Source of the DNA: Elysia chlorotica
Lineage: Eukaryota; Mollusca; Gastropoda; Plakobranchidae
Length of the DNA stretch: 64,000 bases
Direction: 5' to 3'
Assembly (NCBI GenBank): GCA_003991915.1
Contig: RQTK01000325.1
Coordinates: forward strand, 221,942 to 285,941
A program made the translations under genes and the position numbers. Position 1 is the stretch's first letter; each line of letters begins with the position of its first letter. Below are positions 1-12,059 of the stretch, piece by piece. The notes beneath the pieces are model-generated. The model searched no databases and was not told the DNA's origin. It saw only the letters and a program-made list of their open reading frames with translations.

Positions 1-68
1 TTCATCTTGACCTCCATTTTGACCTTGACCTTGACCTTGCCCCCCACCTGATCCCGTGTCCTTCCCAG

Positions 69-234
69 CATACAACCAGTCGGACCTGGAGTGTCTGTCC
101 ACGTACAGCGAGGCCAGTGCCGCCACGTCCACCATGCTCATGGCAGACGACTGGTCGCCGGGACCTGGCTTGTTCAAGCACCGGGGCAGAGGTAGCCGCG
201 CAGGCGCAGAGGCCATAGAGCTGGCTGGTGTCAG
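69..234 (+). CDS. Unrecognised gene A, exon (5' end of gene lies outside the window)
   Basis: A pyrimidine-rich acceptor (ccttcccag) precedes position 69 and a CAG/GTGCGT donor follows 234. The reading frame gives AYNQSDLECLSTYSEASAAT and continues to ELAGV. The exon enters with two bases of a codon and leaves with two bases (AG), which join the single G that opens the next exon. The residues are Ser/Thr-rich and polar with no membrane segment, so a cytoplasmic or disordered region is likely. I do not recognise the family. Support comes from splice consensus, phase and codon-like composition. Confidence 0.6.
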
Positions 235-789
235 GTGCGTCTGGGTTTCGACCAGGGCTCAGTGGAGAAAAAAAGGGAAATCATTTTTTTTCAATATGGT
301 CATAGAGTTAGAAAAATGACAACGGTATTGTTCCATTTTTGTTTGTTTTGTTGTTGTTTTTTTTGTAGTTTTGGGACACTTATTAAAAAATGTATTCCTA
401 TTTCATAAGGACATAAACTACTAATGGCTTTCTTTGCTGGTTAAAAAACAAGTCGACGCGTTTGGTTTTAAACTTCACTAAGAGATATTTTCTGATGATT
501 ACTAACAATCTAGTTAACTCAATAACAAACTAAGAAACTGGATAACAAACGCACCAACTAACTAGCTTAGTAACTAACTAACAAACTGGTTGATTGTTTG
601 TCTAATTAACCGTATAGCTGAGTAAGTGGCAAACCAAAAAGCTAAACGACTAGGCAAATACTTAACCGACCAACTGACTAGCTAACTTACGAACCTATTA
701 TACCACTGATGAACCTCCGAATCAATTAACTAACCATCAAACAAACCAACTAACCAGCCAGCTAAGCCATATCACTCCTCCCTCTCCAG
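235..789 (+). other. Gene A intron, rich in ACTAAC-like motifs
   Basis: AT-rich intron without coding signal. From about 500 to 760 it is a degenerate array of short units related to aactaactaacaaac, giving many matches to the branch-point-like motif CTAAC. It ends in a good pyrimidine tract before exon 790. Confidence 0.6.
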
Positions 790-912
790 GCTGTTGAACC
801 GGAAGCAGTCTATTACGATCCCTCCGCCGGCGGAAGAAGAACTCAGTCAGGACGACCCGTTTGGCGGAGTGTACCTGGGCCCAGAGGAAAAATCCGCGGA
901 AACGTCCGCCAG
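790..912 (+). CDS. Unrecognised gene A, second exon in window
   Basis: Acceptor ccctctccag precedes 790 and donor CAG/GTTTGT follows 912. The frame reads LLNRKQSITIPPPAEEELSQ and then DDPFGGVYLGPEEKSAETSA. Entry and exit phases fit both neighbours (AG+G each time, giving Arg). It contains an Arg-Lys-Gln-Ser-Ile patch that resembles a basophilic kinase site and an acidic stretch. The donor lies exactly where a SINE tail begins (913 onward). Confidence 0.6.
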
Positions 913-985
913 GTTTGTTTGGTTGTTGTTTAGCTTCCAGCGTCAGCACTATATAGGCTACATCAGCAGCAAGGTCGACCCACTC
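913..985 (-). mobile_element. SINE 3' end fragment at a splice donor
   Basis: It contains cagcgtcagcactatatagg preceded by a tail of ttgg-like units. This is the reverse complement of the 3' end of the dispersed SINE family found throughout the window. It starts exactly at the donor of the exon ending at 912. Confidence 0.65.
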
Positions 986-2316
986 AGTAGTGATCATTCC
1001 ATACAGATAAAAGCCATGCACTATGATGCAGACTCCGTCGCAAAACTGGCCTCACATTTGATTATTCTAGACCTCCGTTAAAGGTGGAAATGTTTCGGGT
1101 GTTAGGTTCAGTTTATAGTGGGGAAGGCTGACAGGGGTACGGGTTGGGGAGAGTGGGGTTAAAAATAAACACGAGAGAATAGACGCTTTTCCAGGTAAAA
1201 AAATGTTCAGCGAGGGATATTCCCCGAAAAATACTTTTACGTAGCCGTTTATTGACGAGCTTATCGGGCAAAATATCATAATGTAATCTATTTTATTGCT
1301 ATATAGAATACAAAGATATCAAGTTGAAATAAGTATCTAATTCTAAGTTAGATTTATCCAAAATGTAGATATTTTATAGAGTAAAAATATCTGAGCTGAA
1401 CCTAGAACCAATATTTCGAAATCCTTTTTCTTTTCTTTTTTTTTACTAGAATAATTCGCAACGTTCACCATTACTCGTTCGTCTGCAAACGCCATTTTTC
1501 GCAGATCTAATCAAACCCTGTCGCAAAACTCTTTACTTCCAACAAAGTTACATAACCTTCTATTTAAGTATCGTAGTAATCTCATTTTCAATATTTCCAT
1601 TTCTTTGCTTAAATAAACCGCGAATCGCGCTATCAGCAAGGATAATTTAGATAGAGGTAACTTTTAAAATTCACTTTCTTATCTTTTAAATATGGAATGC
1701 AATGCTCACAGCTAGTGTGTTAGTGTGGGGTCTTTCCTGTTGTTTTTTTTAATTACTTGGTGAGTCAGTTTGTGGTTGAAACTTTTATAGACGATTAGAA
1801 AAACAGCTAAAATAGATTTGGTTTAAAAATGTATTTAAAACCGTACACAATAAAAAGAATAGGATAGAAACCTTCAGTAATAAACTTTGTACAATACCTT
1901 TCTAAAATACTAATTTTTTAAAACTAAATTTTGCATGTTCAATTTTGTATCTTATTCTCTTTGATCTCGGGTTTACTCTTAATTCGCATGACTCCACGTT
2001 ATTTTCACATGTTGCGTTCCAAACACTAATACAATTATTTGTACATAATCATTTTCCCTAAACTCTTTTTTTCCATTGTCCTATATTTAATATTCCTGTT
2101 TCATTCATTAATATTGTATGGTTTTAACATTTCTGGACACTAACTTATTATTACAATTTACAATTAGAAATGATTTTTACAATTTATCTTAATTAGCGTT
2201 AAAATGTTGTTTAAAATTTGAACTGTATTTTAGTACGTAGGTTTAAAGTGTTTATTTCTTGTCCTTGTTTTTGTTTTTGCCTGTCTTTGTCTCTGTCTCT
2301 GTTTCTGTCTCCGTTC

Positions 2317-2382
<66 letters not shown>

Positions 2383-2417
2383 ACTTTCCTAACTAAACTA
2401 CCGGTCTTGAAATATAG

Positions 2418-2566
2418 GGAAACTACGATCTCAGAGATAGCTGGAGAGAGGCAGCCATTGGTCGCCAGCTCGGTGACCTTTCGCGTGACCCCACAAAAGG
2501 CCGGAAACGGCGCTCCTTTAGATGTCTTGCTCGATACGGGAGCACAAGGTTTGATGACGTCATTTG
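2418..2566 (+). CDS. Unrecognised gene A, third exon in window
   Basis: The acceptor aaatatag follows a (TC)n tract that could serve as the polypyrimidine region. The frame reads ETTISEIAGERQPLVASSVT and then FRVTPQKAGNGAPLDVLLDT. Two donors are possible. TTTG/GTAGCG at 2567 leaves one base and matches the phase of the large exon at 9073. CTT/GTATGT at 2596 would not match that phase directly and would need a further, unseen exon. I chose 2566 on phase alone, so the 3' boundary is uncertain. Confidence 0.5.
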
Positions 2567-4429
2567 GTAGCGTGGATACTAACCCAGGGAATCTTGTATG
2601 TAGCATGCGTGTGGTTTGTTTGTCGCATGTTAACATTCATTTAATTCTTTTTTCTTTTCTTTTTTTTTTGGAAAAGTATAAAAAATGTTAAAACTAAAAT
2701 GCTTTTCCCTCGAAAAGAATACAAAATGGTAATATTAAATAATGTTGTGTCTATTTTTTTTTTATAGAGAATACAAAATGTTAACACTAAAATATTACTT
2801 TTTCATTTTTTTTTTTTTTAAACAATTTAATCTTCATAATAATATTCAAAGGCAGTAACTTTGTTTTCATGAATTAAGTGCAACCAATAATTATTTTTCC
2901 CATATTTGGGTCTTTGATAACTATTATTACTTTCTATCGTTTTGTAATTTGGTCTTTTTGAAGTTTTTATTCTTGCAACCATTTTAAATGTAAGACATAG
3001 AACGTTAAGATAGAGTTGTTTTTTAACTTTTCATTTTAGTTTCAGCTCAATTGGTTATGAAAAATGTTTTCAGTTTTATTTTATATTTTTTTTCCTATGG
3101 GAGTTTCGCTCTTCATGTGTTAATTTAATCTAGAATATTACTAATTGGTTGCATCTCACCGGTTTACAAGGTTAAAAAATAATCGAAATGTTTCAACTTT
3201 GTTAACAGACCCAATTTTTTTTCGATTTAGTAATAAATATATTCCAGATTATTTTGGTTTCATAGAGGATAGAATGATAAACATCCAAACATGCTCTCTC
3301 TTTCTTATTCTTAACAATTCTGTTTTGTTTGGTAAACATTTAACTGGGGAAAGGGCCCTTCTGTTATTATGGAGATGCAAAGTTTTTAGAAATACAACTA
3401 AGCGAAATGGGGAGGGGTCCAATTTGCAAAATAAAAAATGTTTTAGTTAGAATTTAAACTCGGACTCGTCCTTTAATTGGGTTTTCTCCTCTCTCTTTAA
3501 GTTCACGTTTATTCTTAACCCTTTTTTTAAACTAGTCTTAACTCATCGGAGTCATATCTCATTATGGGTAAGCAGTGACTTCAGACTTTTTTTTTTTTTT
3601 TTTAAGTTTTAAAATCTTCAAAATTGGTGATTCTAGCTATACTCATTGTTTTAAAAGAAAAGAAACTTGGGAAAACCCTAAAACTGGTGGGATTTCATGA
3701 GATTCGCTTACCAAATCAGTGCGACTCCCTTGGGTTAATCTCACATTTGTGCATGAATGCTCTTTCACTTACATACCAACATTACGTTTCAGACGCAGAG
3801 AAAAATGGCGGATAACTCAAATGGGTTGTTCCCTAAGTTGCATGTTCTGGCGGTATGTGGAATGACTCGTGCTGGTTACTAACACTAACGACACGGGAGT
3901 GGCTTCCCTTTGCTGTGATAACTGGAGTGTGGCTTCCGTCTTGGATGGGGGTAGTTTTTAACACTCCAAAAAAAGTCGGAAATTTTAAATTATAGCACCG
4001 ACGTATTTTCTGCGCATCAAAAAATGCTGCAGTCCTAAACAACATTTGTATTTGAAATTTCGTAACACTTTTACAGTGTTCATAGTGTGGTGGGACTCGC
4101 TGGGAAGGTTTCACAAATTTATGCGGAGCCCTCATCAGTTATCCATGCAACGAGAATGCCTCTCCTGCCTTTTATTTACACTTTTTTTTCTCTTTGCTAT
4201 AATGTCTCGCGTTTTTCTTTCTTTTTTTTTTCTTCTTTTTTCTCGATAATTCGCTATTTGCATATGTTTTAACTATTGAAAATTCGGTTTGATTTTAGTC
4301 TGTCTTATACTTTTTTGTTTCTTGTTATGTGTGTCTTTGACTCTCTGTTCGTCTGATTGTCTCTATATTTGTCTGAGATTTGTCTGATTTTATGTGTCTA
4401 TAAGGTATCCCTTTCTATCTATCTATCTC

Positions 4430-4512
<83 letters not shown>

Positions 4513-4928
4513 GTATGTTTTACGTATTTTCTTCACCTCGCTCTTCCCACACCATTTCCACCTACCATGCGATGTGTCCTATTGACGCTACAGCACAATA
4601 ATGCTTTCCATTGTCAATCTTCCACAATTCCATCAAAATTAGTATCTGGTCTACTAACAATTTACTTCGCTGTTATCTCACAAACCGTTAAATTGTTTTA
4701 ATTAAAATGTTTGTGCTTGGATTGTTTGGCTGTGTTAATTTCAATTTTTCTGTTGCTAATCATTAAGATCTTAAGGTTTACTAATACATTACCTGTACAT
4801 CACAAAATAATTGCAATGTTTTTTACTTTTAAAACTATCACAAGATGGTGTTATTTATTAATATATTTTAAACCTACATTATCAATTTAACAAACATACA
4901 TGCAGACACACAAACAATCATAGCTATG

Positions 4929-4997
<69 letters not shown>

Positions 4998-5449
4998 TTT
5001 ACGATTACTATTACTATTATCATTACATAAATTATATATTAACTAACACAATTGCGTTCCAATTTTAGATTTAAAACAAAAACAAAATAAAACATCCCCA
5101 ACAAGGAAAATTGTATAGGTCTTGAAAATAATTATATAGTTTGGCAGCACCAAAAAGCGTTTTGTTTTGTTTTGTTTCGTTTTGATTTGTTTTGTTTTTG
5201 TAACGTATTCATAAAGATATCTATAGTTAAGGGTGTTTCTTTTTTTAATACATAATTATAATTTATTGCATCTTTGGAATATAATTCCCAAGTACATTTT
5301 GTTTCCAGAAATAAGAAGTATCATTTGCCTGAAAAGCACGGATTTTTGCTCAATTTCTAAGCGCATGCCTTTCGTTCAGTTTCAGGGGTTTTTTTTATTC
5401 ATAGACGGGCGTAGATCTAAGTCTTCGAATGATGCTGAATTGATCTAAA

Positions 5450-5735
5450 TGTTTCTATGTGATGTAGAAAAACTAACACAATTTCTATGTGAATCTTATG
5501 TGAAAATTTAGAAGGAAAAAAAACTAACACTAACAGCATTTTCTATGTAAATTAGGAAAGCTAAAAGCATCTTTGTGTGAATTAAAATACTAACATCATT
5601 TTTCTGTGTGGATTAAAATACTAACAGCATTTTTCTGTGTAATTTAGGAAAACTAACTGCATTCTTATGTGTGAATTAGAAAAACTAACTGCATTTTTAT
5701 GTCAATTAGAAAAACCAACCGAATTTTTTGTGAAT
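5450..5735 (+). repeat. Degenerate minisatellite, about 40-bp period
   Basis: About six diverged units related to gaaaaactaacagcatttt followed by tatgtgtgaatta. Units vary in length and base content, so the array looks old. It lies inside the gene A intron. Confidence 0.6.
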
Positions 5736-5859
5736 TTTGATAAAGATTTTGAAAGGCCGATAATGACGATTTGTATTATAAACGTATGTACTTTATTACT
5801 TTTTGTGTTTGTGTTGCACAAAACTTTATTTTTCTGTCGCAATTTAAACTTTCATACTT

Positions 5860-6370
5860 ACTAACGATTGAGATACTAATTTTATTATGTTGATATTGTC
5901 AACTTTCGCACTAATAATACTAACAATGTGGATAATATTCTGTATACATCGTTGACTTTCACACTAAAAAAAAAAAGAAAAAAGATTGAGATAATTTTCT
6001 GTCGCTCGTCTCTGTTTAACTTTCACAAACACAATAAAATATACTAACTTTGTAGATAATAAATTCTTCTGTCAACATTGTCAATTTTCATTTTTACTAA
6101 TGGTCGAGGTGTCACCATTGTCCACGTTCACATAAAAAACTTCTAACAGTGGAGACAATATTTTGTTGCCATTTTTTAACTTTTACACTAAAATTATATT
6201 GGTTGAGATATAATATTCGGTCGCCATTGAGTGTTAAATTGCACACTACGAATTACAATAATTGAGATCAGATTCTGTCGCCATTGCCAACGTTCACCCT
6301 AAAAATACCTACCAAGAAGACAGTGTTCTGCCGCTATGGCCGACAATCACATTTACTAACGATTAGGGTA
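5860..6370 (+). repeat. Degenerate tandem repeat, about 70-bp period
   Basis: About six to seven diverged units follow the order: attgagataatattctgtcg, then ccattgtcaacttt, then cacactaaaaatactaac. Copies are recognisable by the repeated gtcgccattg and ttcacactaa words. No coding potential. Confidence 0.55.
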
Positions 6371-7548
6371 ATAATTAGTATTATCGACAGTGCCCTTACT
6401 AGAGAGAACAGCTTGAGCAGCAATATTTACCTCGACCCCCCCCCCCCCCCACACTTTCCCTCTCATTGAAATGGTGAACATGGTCATACACAAAGTCGGG
6501 GATCTGGAGTTTATCATCTTTAGCACTGGAATCAATCATAGTTTCACGTTAGAAACATTTCGGCCTATAAATCTCATATTTCATGGACCAAGGTTATGTA
6601 AAAAACAAAAAATGCTTAAAATCGTGTCTGCCTCTATTTCAAAAGTGTAATGGTGAAATTATTATTCGTTTATTATGAGGGTGGGGTTTTGAAAGTTTTA
6701 TATAATAAATACATGAGTTGAGTCTCTTCTATCCAACACATACTTAAAGGGTACTGTAAGTCAAACCGTGTAACTTTTTGATAATTTAGAAATGAATTTA
6801 AAGCTTTAGCCTAAAAAGGCGGGAATTATTGAAAAAATATCATAACTTAAAAGGTAAGAAGAATGGATATCAATCGACAGAAAATCCTCGTGCACAAAAG
6901 TACTGGACGGGTACATTTAACACGTTTTCCCTCATCAATAACTATTGTTAATCGTGGTTAAACCCTACCGTAATTAAAATCCTAGAAACTACGTGTGCTA
7001 TCGAAAATTGAAGTGGAAAAACTCCTTCCTTTACACACCTTTTCACTTCCCTCTCATGAAAACACTTAAATATCACTTATTCATAATATCAGCCACTCAA
7101 AGTCGCTTAAAATTGGACTAAAAACTTAAGCTATATATTTATAACCTCTACCGCATATCAGCCATTTGGAGCACACACATGCACCATTTTTCCTTCCTTG
7201 ATGGGCCCAGGAATTATAAGAAACTGTTTCCAGGTTTCCACCACTTAATACTAGTATACCAATTTTATAGGTATACTTTAGTTTGATCCATCAACCTAAA
7301 CACGATGATCATTACTTCATTACTGTTACATCTGAGATCAAGGTGTGGTTGTAGATTTACCATCCTCCTCCTTTTTCCCCTCAACAGAAAGCGTTAAAAT
7401 ATCACTTAATAAATCGCTGTCATTAACACACACAGAAGCAAATATTGTAGGATGAATAAGCTCCAATTTCAATATGTGTGTGTCCTTACTCTTTGTCACC
7501 CAACTCCTCCTCTTTTCACTTTGCTCCAACCCGGTCCCCTTTTTTTAA

Positions 7549-8103
7549 TCAGCACAGGCAGCGCTTGGGTGCGAACCTAAACCTTATACAACGAATCGGC
7601 CGAGGATGCTTGCCAGCAGCTGAATATGTTGGACTCTTTGCGAGATGACAACTTCGACCACTACGACCGTGCAACCACCATTATCCTTCATGGACTCTGG
7701 ATCTCCACAGCGACCAACAGTTCCACCCAAGGCCGGCTACTCCAGACCCCGGACATGTGATCGCCGAGTTATCCCCCCAAGATCTTACAACTGGTTCCCT
7801 GGGGCAGGACAAATCCCCGGGGGATCCCCTGAGTGATCCAATAAACTGTAGGCACGAGCTGCGTGCCAGGTCATGTGACCTCCCGCCCCTCACACCCTTC
7901 GTCCCGCTAAACCTCTCACCTGAGCGGTCCAAACCACTGTTCGATCCACGGGGAATCTTCGGAGGCGGTTGCGAATGCGCTATCCCCGCCGCCACCGCCT
8001 CCTCTAGTGCCCACACCACCCGATATTCCGAGTTTAAAGCTCAGCTCAGAGGAAAAAGATACCGATTCAACTTTGACAGTTCTGACTCTAAGAATGTCTA
8101 GAG
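7549..8103 (+). pseudogene. Frameshifted copy of the 3' end of the gene A terminal exon
   Basis: This segment matches 10431-10985 almost base for base from atcagcacaggcagcg to the stop. It has about seven single-base insertions or deletions, for example cttatacaac against cttatcacaac, and gaccgtgcaacc against gaccgctgcaacc. These break the frame several times. It lacks the upstream half of the exon and has no obvious acceptor. It is either a decayed partial duplicate or an assembly or consensus artefact. Confidence 0.75.
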
Positions 8104-8572
8104 ATCGGTCCTTGCGGCTATACTAGACCTCTGTTAATCAAGATTCATTTGGTCATGGGAAAATCCTGTTTGTCAACACGCTACTCTCTTGAGACTGCGT
8201 TGCGTGTGGTTCTAGAGGCCAATGTTGGAGCGTCAGTCTATACCGCAGTGCTATTGGTCACATCTGGAGATTTTGTTTTTTTGGAAGTGTCGTTGGTCTT
8301 TTGGAGCTGTTGCGTTTGTTTCTGTGCGCTCGTTACGACATCGTTGAGCCTGAAGCATTGATAACGCAAGACTTCTTTTGATAACGGGGCCCACAGCGAA
8401 GGTGGAGACTGCATGTAAGGAGGTCTGCACTGGCGCCCAATGATCGCTCTATCATTCGCTCACGGAGTCAATGGGAGATCAGAATAGCCCGGACCTAAAG
8501 GGCGTAATTATGCCATTAGTAATCGTCGTGTTATCGTCGAACCAATCGCAAAACCTGTGTTAACTCAGCTGG

Positions 8573-8660
8573 AGCGACGGGGGCTCAGTGGGTTAGTGAC
8601 ATCGACCTATGAGCAAGAGGTACCAGGTTCGAATACTCACTGGTGTCCCTTCTTTTAAGA
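8573..8660 (+). mobile_element. tRNA-derived SINE head (copy in duplicated block)
   Basis: It has a box A-like gctcagtgggttagtgac and a box B-like ggttcgaat in tRNA-like order, next to AT-rich sequence. The same element recurs at 11455-11545 because the block is duplicated. It is not a functional tRNA: no acceptor stem pairing is evident. Confidence 0.55.
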
Positions 8661-9072
8661 CTCCTTGTGAAGCTTGGAGGGCGCAAAATGAGTCAAAGTT
8701 TAATTTTACCTTGTGGTTTGTAACGTGCTTATCGACTTATTAATTTTATGCCGGCAAATTATGGAGGTTGCAGACCAACGCTGGTGGTCATGTTTCTCTG
8801 AGCAGTGTTCAGAATGAGACTCGGAAACATTTAACTGATACCATCGTTTGACGGGACTTTGAACTATAATAACAATAGTGTGTGATGCGATCTGTACCAG
8901 TATTACCCTGGCAGAGCTGCCAACCCATCCAATCAGACGTCAAGGGCTATTTATGAAGGGAAAAAGTGTGAAATAACATGTGTATGAATACCCTTTTTGA
9001 CGTAATGTATGCAGCTATGCACTTGCCCCTTCAAACTATCCCCCCCACCCCACCCCTTTCCACGTTTCCCAG

Positions 9073-10985
9073 GACCAGCCTCAAGACGGCTGCCTCCGCG
9101 AAGTCTACGCCTCCGACGACATAGTTCTCCTGTAACTCCTGCAGCTCGCGTGCCTCAAGTGACCCACGTGACCCCGATATGGACCATTCAGGAGGCCTGC
9201 TTGGAGGAGGAGACGCCATCTTGTCCAGGGCTGTCACGTCCGACACCTGCATCAGCAAACCGTCTAGATCTAGCAAAAGCTGGCCCGCCACGTCCAACAC
9301 GAGTCCTAGATATATTCAGTGATCAGGAAGGCAGTAGCGCTCGGGATAATGGGCAAAGTGCCTGCAGTTCGAGAGAGAATGAGTCGGGGGAAGGGGTGAG
9401 AACAGACGCCACTGAAAACCACCTACCGAGTGGTCAGGAATTGGCCAAAGCTCGGGCTAAGCACGGAGGCAGCAGTTGCGTGATGGGGAGAGAACAAGCA
9501 CCAGGGGCGGGGGAGTCCAACAACTCTGACACACATCAGGAGAGCAGCCTCAGGAAACCTGGAGCGTGCGACATCACCAGGCGTGAGGGAATCTTCCCCA
9601 AGGACTTCAGACTCAAGCGGGTCGTGGAGAAATTCCCGGACAAAGATTGCAGCGAGGAGACGGAGCCCCTCATGTCGCCCTACTTGAGCCATGACCTCTG
9701 TATGACCCCGCCAGAAAACCAGGCCCTCACGGTAACGCCGCAGACTCCGCTCGTTCCCGAAGAGGATACCTGTGGGTCCCTTGGGTCCCCTTATGGGGAT
9801 ATCTTCGACAACGCTAAACTGTTTGACCGTGGGGATATCGTCGACAACGCTAAACTGTTTGACCGTGGGGATATCGTCGACAACGCTAAACTGTTTGACC
9901 GTGGGGATATCTTCGACAACGCTAAACTGTTTGACCGTGGGGATATCGTCGACAACGCTAAACTGTTTGACCGTGGGGATATCTTCGACAACGCTAAACT
10001 GTTTGATCGTGGGGATATCGTCGACAACGCTAAACTGTTTGACCGTGGGGATATCGTCGACAACGCTAAACTGTTTGACCGTGGGGATATCGTCGACAAC
10101 GCTAAACTGTTTGATCGTGGGGATATCGTCGACAACGCTAAACTGTTCGACCGTGGGGATATCGTCGACAACGCTAAACTGTTTGACCGTGGGGATATCG
10201 TCGACAACGCTACTGTGTACGTGAACAATGGCGTAGAGTGCAATCCTGGCGATTTCACTGGATTTGGACACGATTGGTTCAAGTCTGAGGGACCACAGGG
10301 CAAAGACGGAGCCATCAGCCGAAACGGGCCTTCTCTCCCTTCGCTGGATGTAGTAAACCTGTTCACTTCAGATCCTTTAATCCCCGCCCATGTTACAAAT
10401 GTGCACAATGCGGTGCCACAGGCTGGTTTAGGATCAGCACAGGCAGCGCTTGGGTGCGAACCTAAACCTTATCACAACGAATCGGCCGAGGATGCTTGCC
10501 AGCAGCTGAATATGTTGGACTCTTTGCGAGATGACAACTTCGACCACTACGACCGCTGCAACCACCATTATCCTTCATGGACTCTGGATCTCCACAGCGA
10601 CCAACAGTTCCACCCAAGGCCGGCTACTCCAGACCCCGGACATGTGATCGCCGAGTTATCCCCCCAGATCTTACAAACTGGTTCCCTGGGGCAGGACAAA
10701 TCCCCGGGGGATCCCCTGAGTGATCCAATAAACTGTAGGCACGAGCTGCGTGCCAGGTCATGTGACCTCCCGCCCCTCACACCCTTCGTCCCGCTAAACC
10801 TCTCACCTAGCGGTCCAAACCACTGTTCGATCCACGGGGAATCTTCGGAGGCGGTTGCGAATGCGCTATCCCCGCCGCCACCGCCTCCTCTAGTGCCCAC
10901 ACCACCCGATATTCCGAGTTTAAAGCTCAGCTCGAGGAAAAAGATACGATTCAACTTTGACAGTTCTGACTCTAAGAATGTCTAG
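9073..10985 (+). CDS. Unrecognised gene A, large terminal exon with 12-residue tandem repeats
   Basis: The acceptor (cgtttcccag) precedes 9073 and the frame stays open for 637 codons to a TAG stop at 10983-10985. The protein is polar, Ser/Pro/Asp-rich and looks disordered. From 9795 to 10211 it carries 11 full copies and one partial copy of GDI(V/F)DNAKLFDR, encoded by a nearly identical 36-bp unit. The C-terminus contains a proline run (six Pro residues) and ends KKIRFNFDSSDSKNV. No membrane segment or catalytic motif is visible; a cytoplasmic tail or scaffold region is possible. With the upstream exons, 782 residues of the C-terminal part are visible. Function is unknown. A broken copy of the last 555 bases sits at 7549-8103. 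Confidence 0.7.
9795..10211 (+). repeat. Coding minisatellite, 36-bp unit, 11 full copies plus 21 bases
   Basis: The unit begins ggggatatcgtcgacaacgc. Period is exactly 36 (12 codons), so copy number changes keep the frame. Differences are limited to GTC/TTC (Val/Phe) at one codon and a few synonymous C/T changes, which implies recent expansion or homogenisation. Confidence 0.95.
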
Positions 10986-11919
10986 AGATCGGTCCTTGCG
11001 GCTATACTAGACCTCTGTTAATCAAGATTCATTTGGTCATGGGAAAATCCTGTTTGTCAACACGCTACTCTCTTGAGACTGCGTTGCGTGTGGTTCTAGA
11101 GGCCAATGTTGGAGCGCCAGTCTATACCGCAGTGCTATTGGTCACATCTGGAGATTTTGTTTTTTTTGGAAGTGTCGTTGGTCTTTTGGAGCTGTTGCGT
11201 TTGTTTCTGTGCGCTCGTTACGACATCGTTGAGCCTGAAGCATTGATAACGCAAGACTTCTTTTGATAACGGGGCCCACAGCGAAGGTGGAGACTGCATG
11301 TAAGGAGGTCTGCACTGGCGCCCAATGATCGCTCTATCATTCGCTCACGGAGTCAATGGGAGATCAGAATAGCCCGGACCTAAAGGGCGTAATTATGCCA
11401 TTAGTAATCGTCGTGTTATCGTCGAACCAATCGCAAAACCTGTGTTAACTCAGCTGGAGCGACGGGGGCTCAGTGGGTTAGTGACATCGACCTATGAGCA
11501 AGAGGTACCAGGTTCGAATACTCACTGGTGTCCCTTCTTTTAAGACTCCCTGTGAAGCTTGGAGGGCGCAAAATGAGTCAAATTTTAATTTTACCTTGTG
11601 GTTTGTAACGTGCTTATCGACTTATTAATTTTATGCCGGCAAATTATGGAGGTTGCAGACCAACGCTGGTGGTCATGTTTCTCTGAGCAGTGTTCAGAAT
11701 GAGACTCGGAAACATTTAACTGATACCATCGTTTGACGGGACTTTGAACTATAATAACAATAGTGTGTGATGCGATCTGTACCAGTATTACCCTGGCAGA
11801 GCTGCCAACCCATCCAATCAGACGTCAAGGGCTATTTATGAAGGGAAAAAGTGTGAAATAACATGTGTATGAATACCCTTTTTGACGTAATGTATGCAGC
11901 TATGCACTTGCCCCTTCAA
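10431..11919 (+). repeat. Segmental duplication, copy 2 (partner 7549-9038)
   Basis: This is the intact partner of the block above, containing the last 555 bases of the gene A terminal exon and about 930 bases of 3' flank. The flank includes a tRNA-like SINE at about 11455-11545. No AATAAA signal was seen close to the stop. Confidence 0.85.
11455..11545 (+). mobile_element. tRNA-derived SINE head
   Basis: Partner of the copy at 8573-8660, with box A-like gctcagtgggttagtgac and box B-like ggttcgaat. It lies in the 3' flank of gene A. Confidence 0.55.
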
Positions 11920-11965
11920 AATATAGGAAGAGGATTCAGAGACTACACACTTCCACATGATAGAG

Positions 11966-12040
11966 GTTACAGTTCGTTGCTTAACGTCCAACGTCAGCAC
12001 TACATAGGCTATATTGTGATCGGGTCCCAAGACTGTCGTC
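11966..12040 (-). mobile_element. SINE 3' end fragment
   Basis: It contains cttaacgtccaacgtcagca followed by a cataggctatatt-like segment, the conserved terminal part of the SINE family in reverse orientation. Confidence 0.65.
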
Positions 12041-12059
12041 TGAGAGTTTTGTGAGCTGC

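Larger units (their letters stand above)
7549..9038 (+). repeat. Segmental duplication, copy 1 (partner 10431-11919)
   Basis: The two blocks are near identical for about 1.49 kb. They run from atcagcacaggcag to the shared end cacttgccccttcaaa, where they diverge (ctatcccccc against atataggaag). Copy 1 abuts the terminal exon's own acceptor region. The order is therefore C' - B - C, where B (9039-10430) is unique. Confidence 0.85.
2567..9072 (+). other. Gene A long intron with degenerate tandem repeats and a duplicated segment
   Basis: About 6.5 kb separate the third exon from the terminal exon if no exon is missed. Contents: AT-rich sequence, a (CT)n tract near 4436-4511, an (ATT)n tract at 4928-4997, degenerate repeats at 5450-6370, a C-run near 6437, and the broken duplicate at 7549-9038. 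I saw no further exon with convincing splice sites, but short ones could be missed. Confidence 0.45.

Noticed and set aside
5392..5448. Possible gene A exon after a gtttcag acceptor (GFFLFIDGRRSKSSNDAELI then stop)
   Set aside because: It would end the protein early and there is no reason to prefer it over the phase-compatible terminal exon at 9073. A short alternative 3' end cannot be excluded.
9423..10408. Long open frames on the minus strand and in other plus frames over the 36-bp repeat
   Set aside because: The repeat period is a multiple of three, so every frame without a stop in one unit stays open. Only the plus frame continues as non-repetitive protein on both sides with an acceptor.
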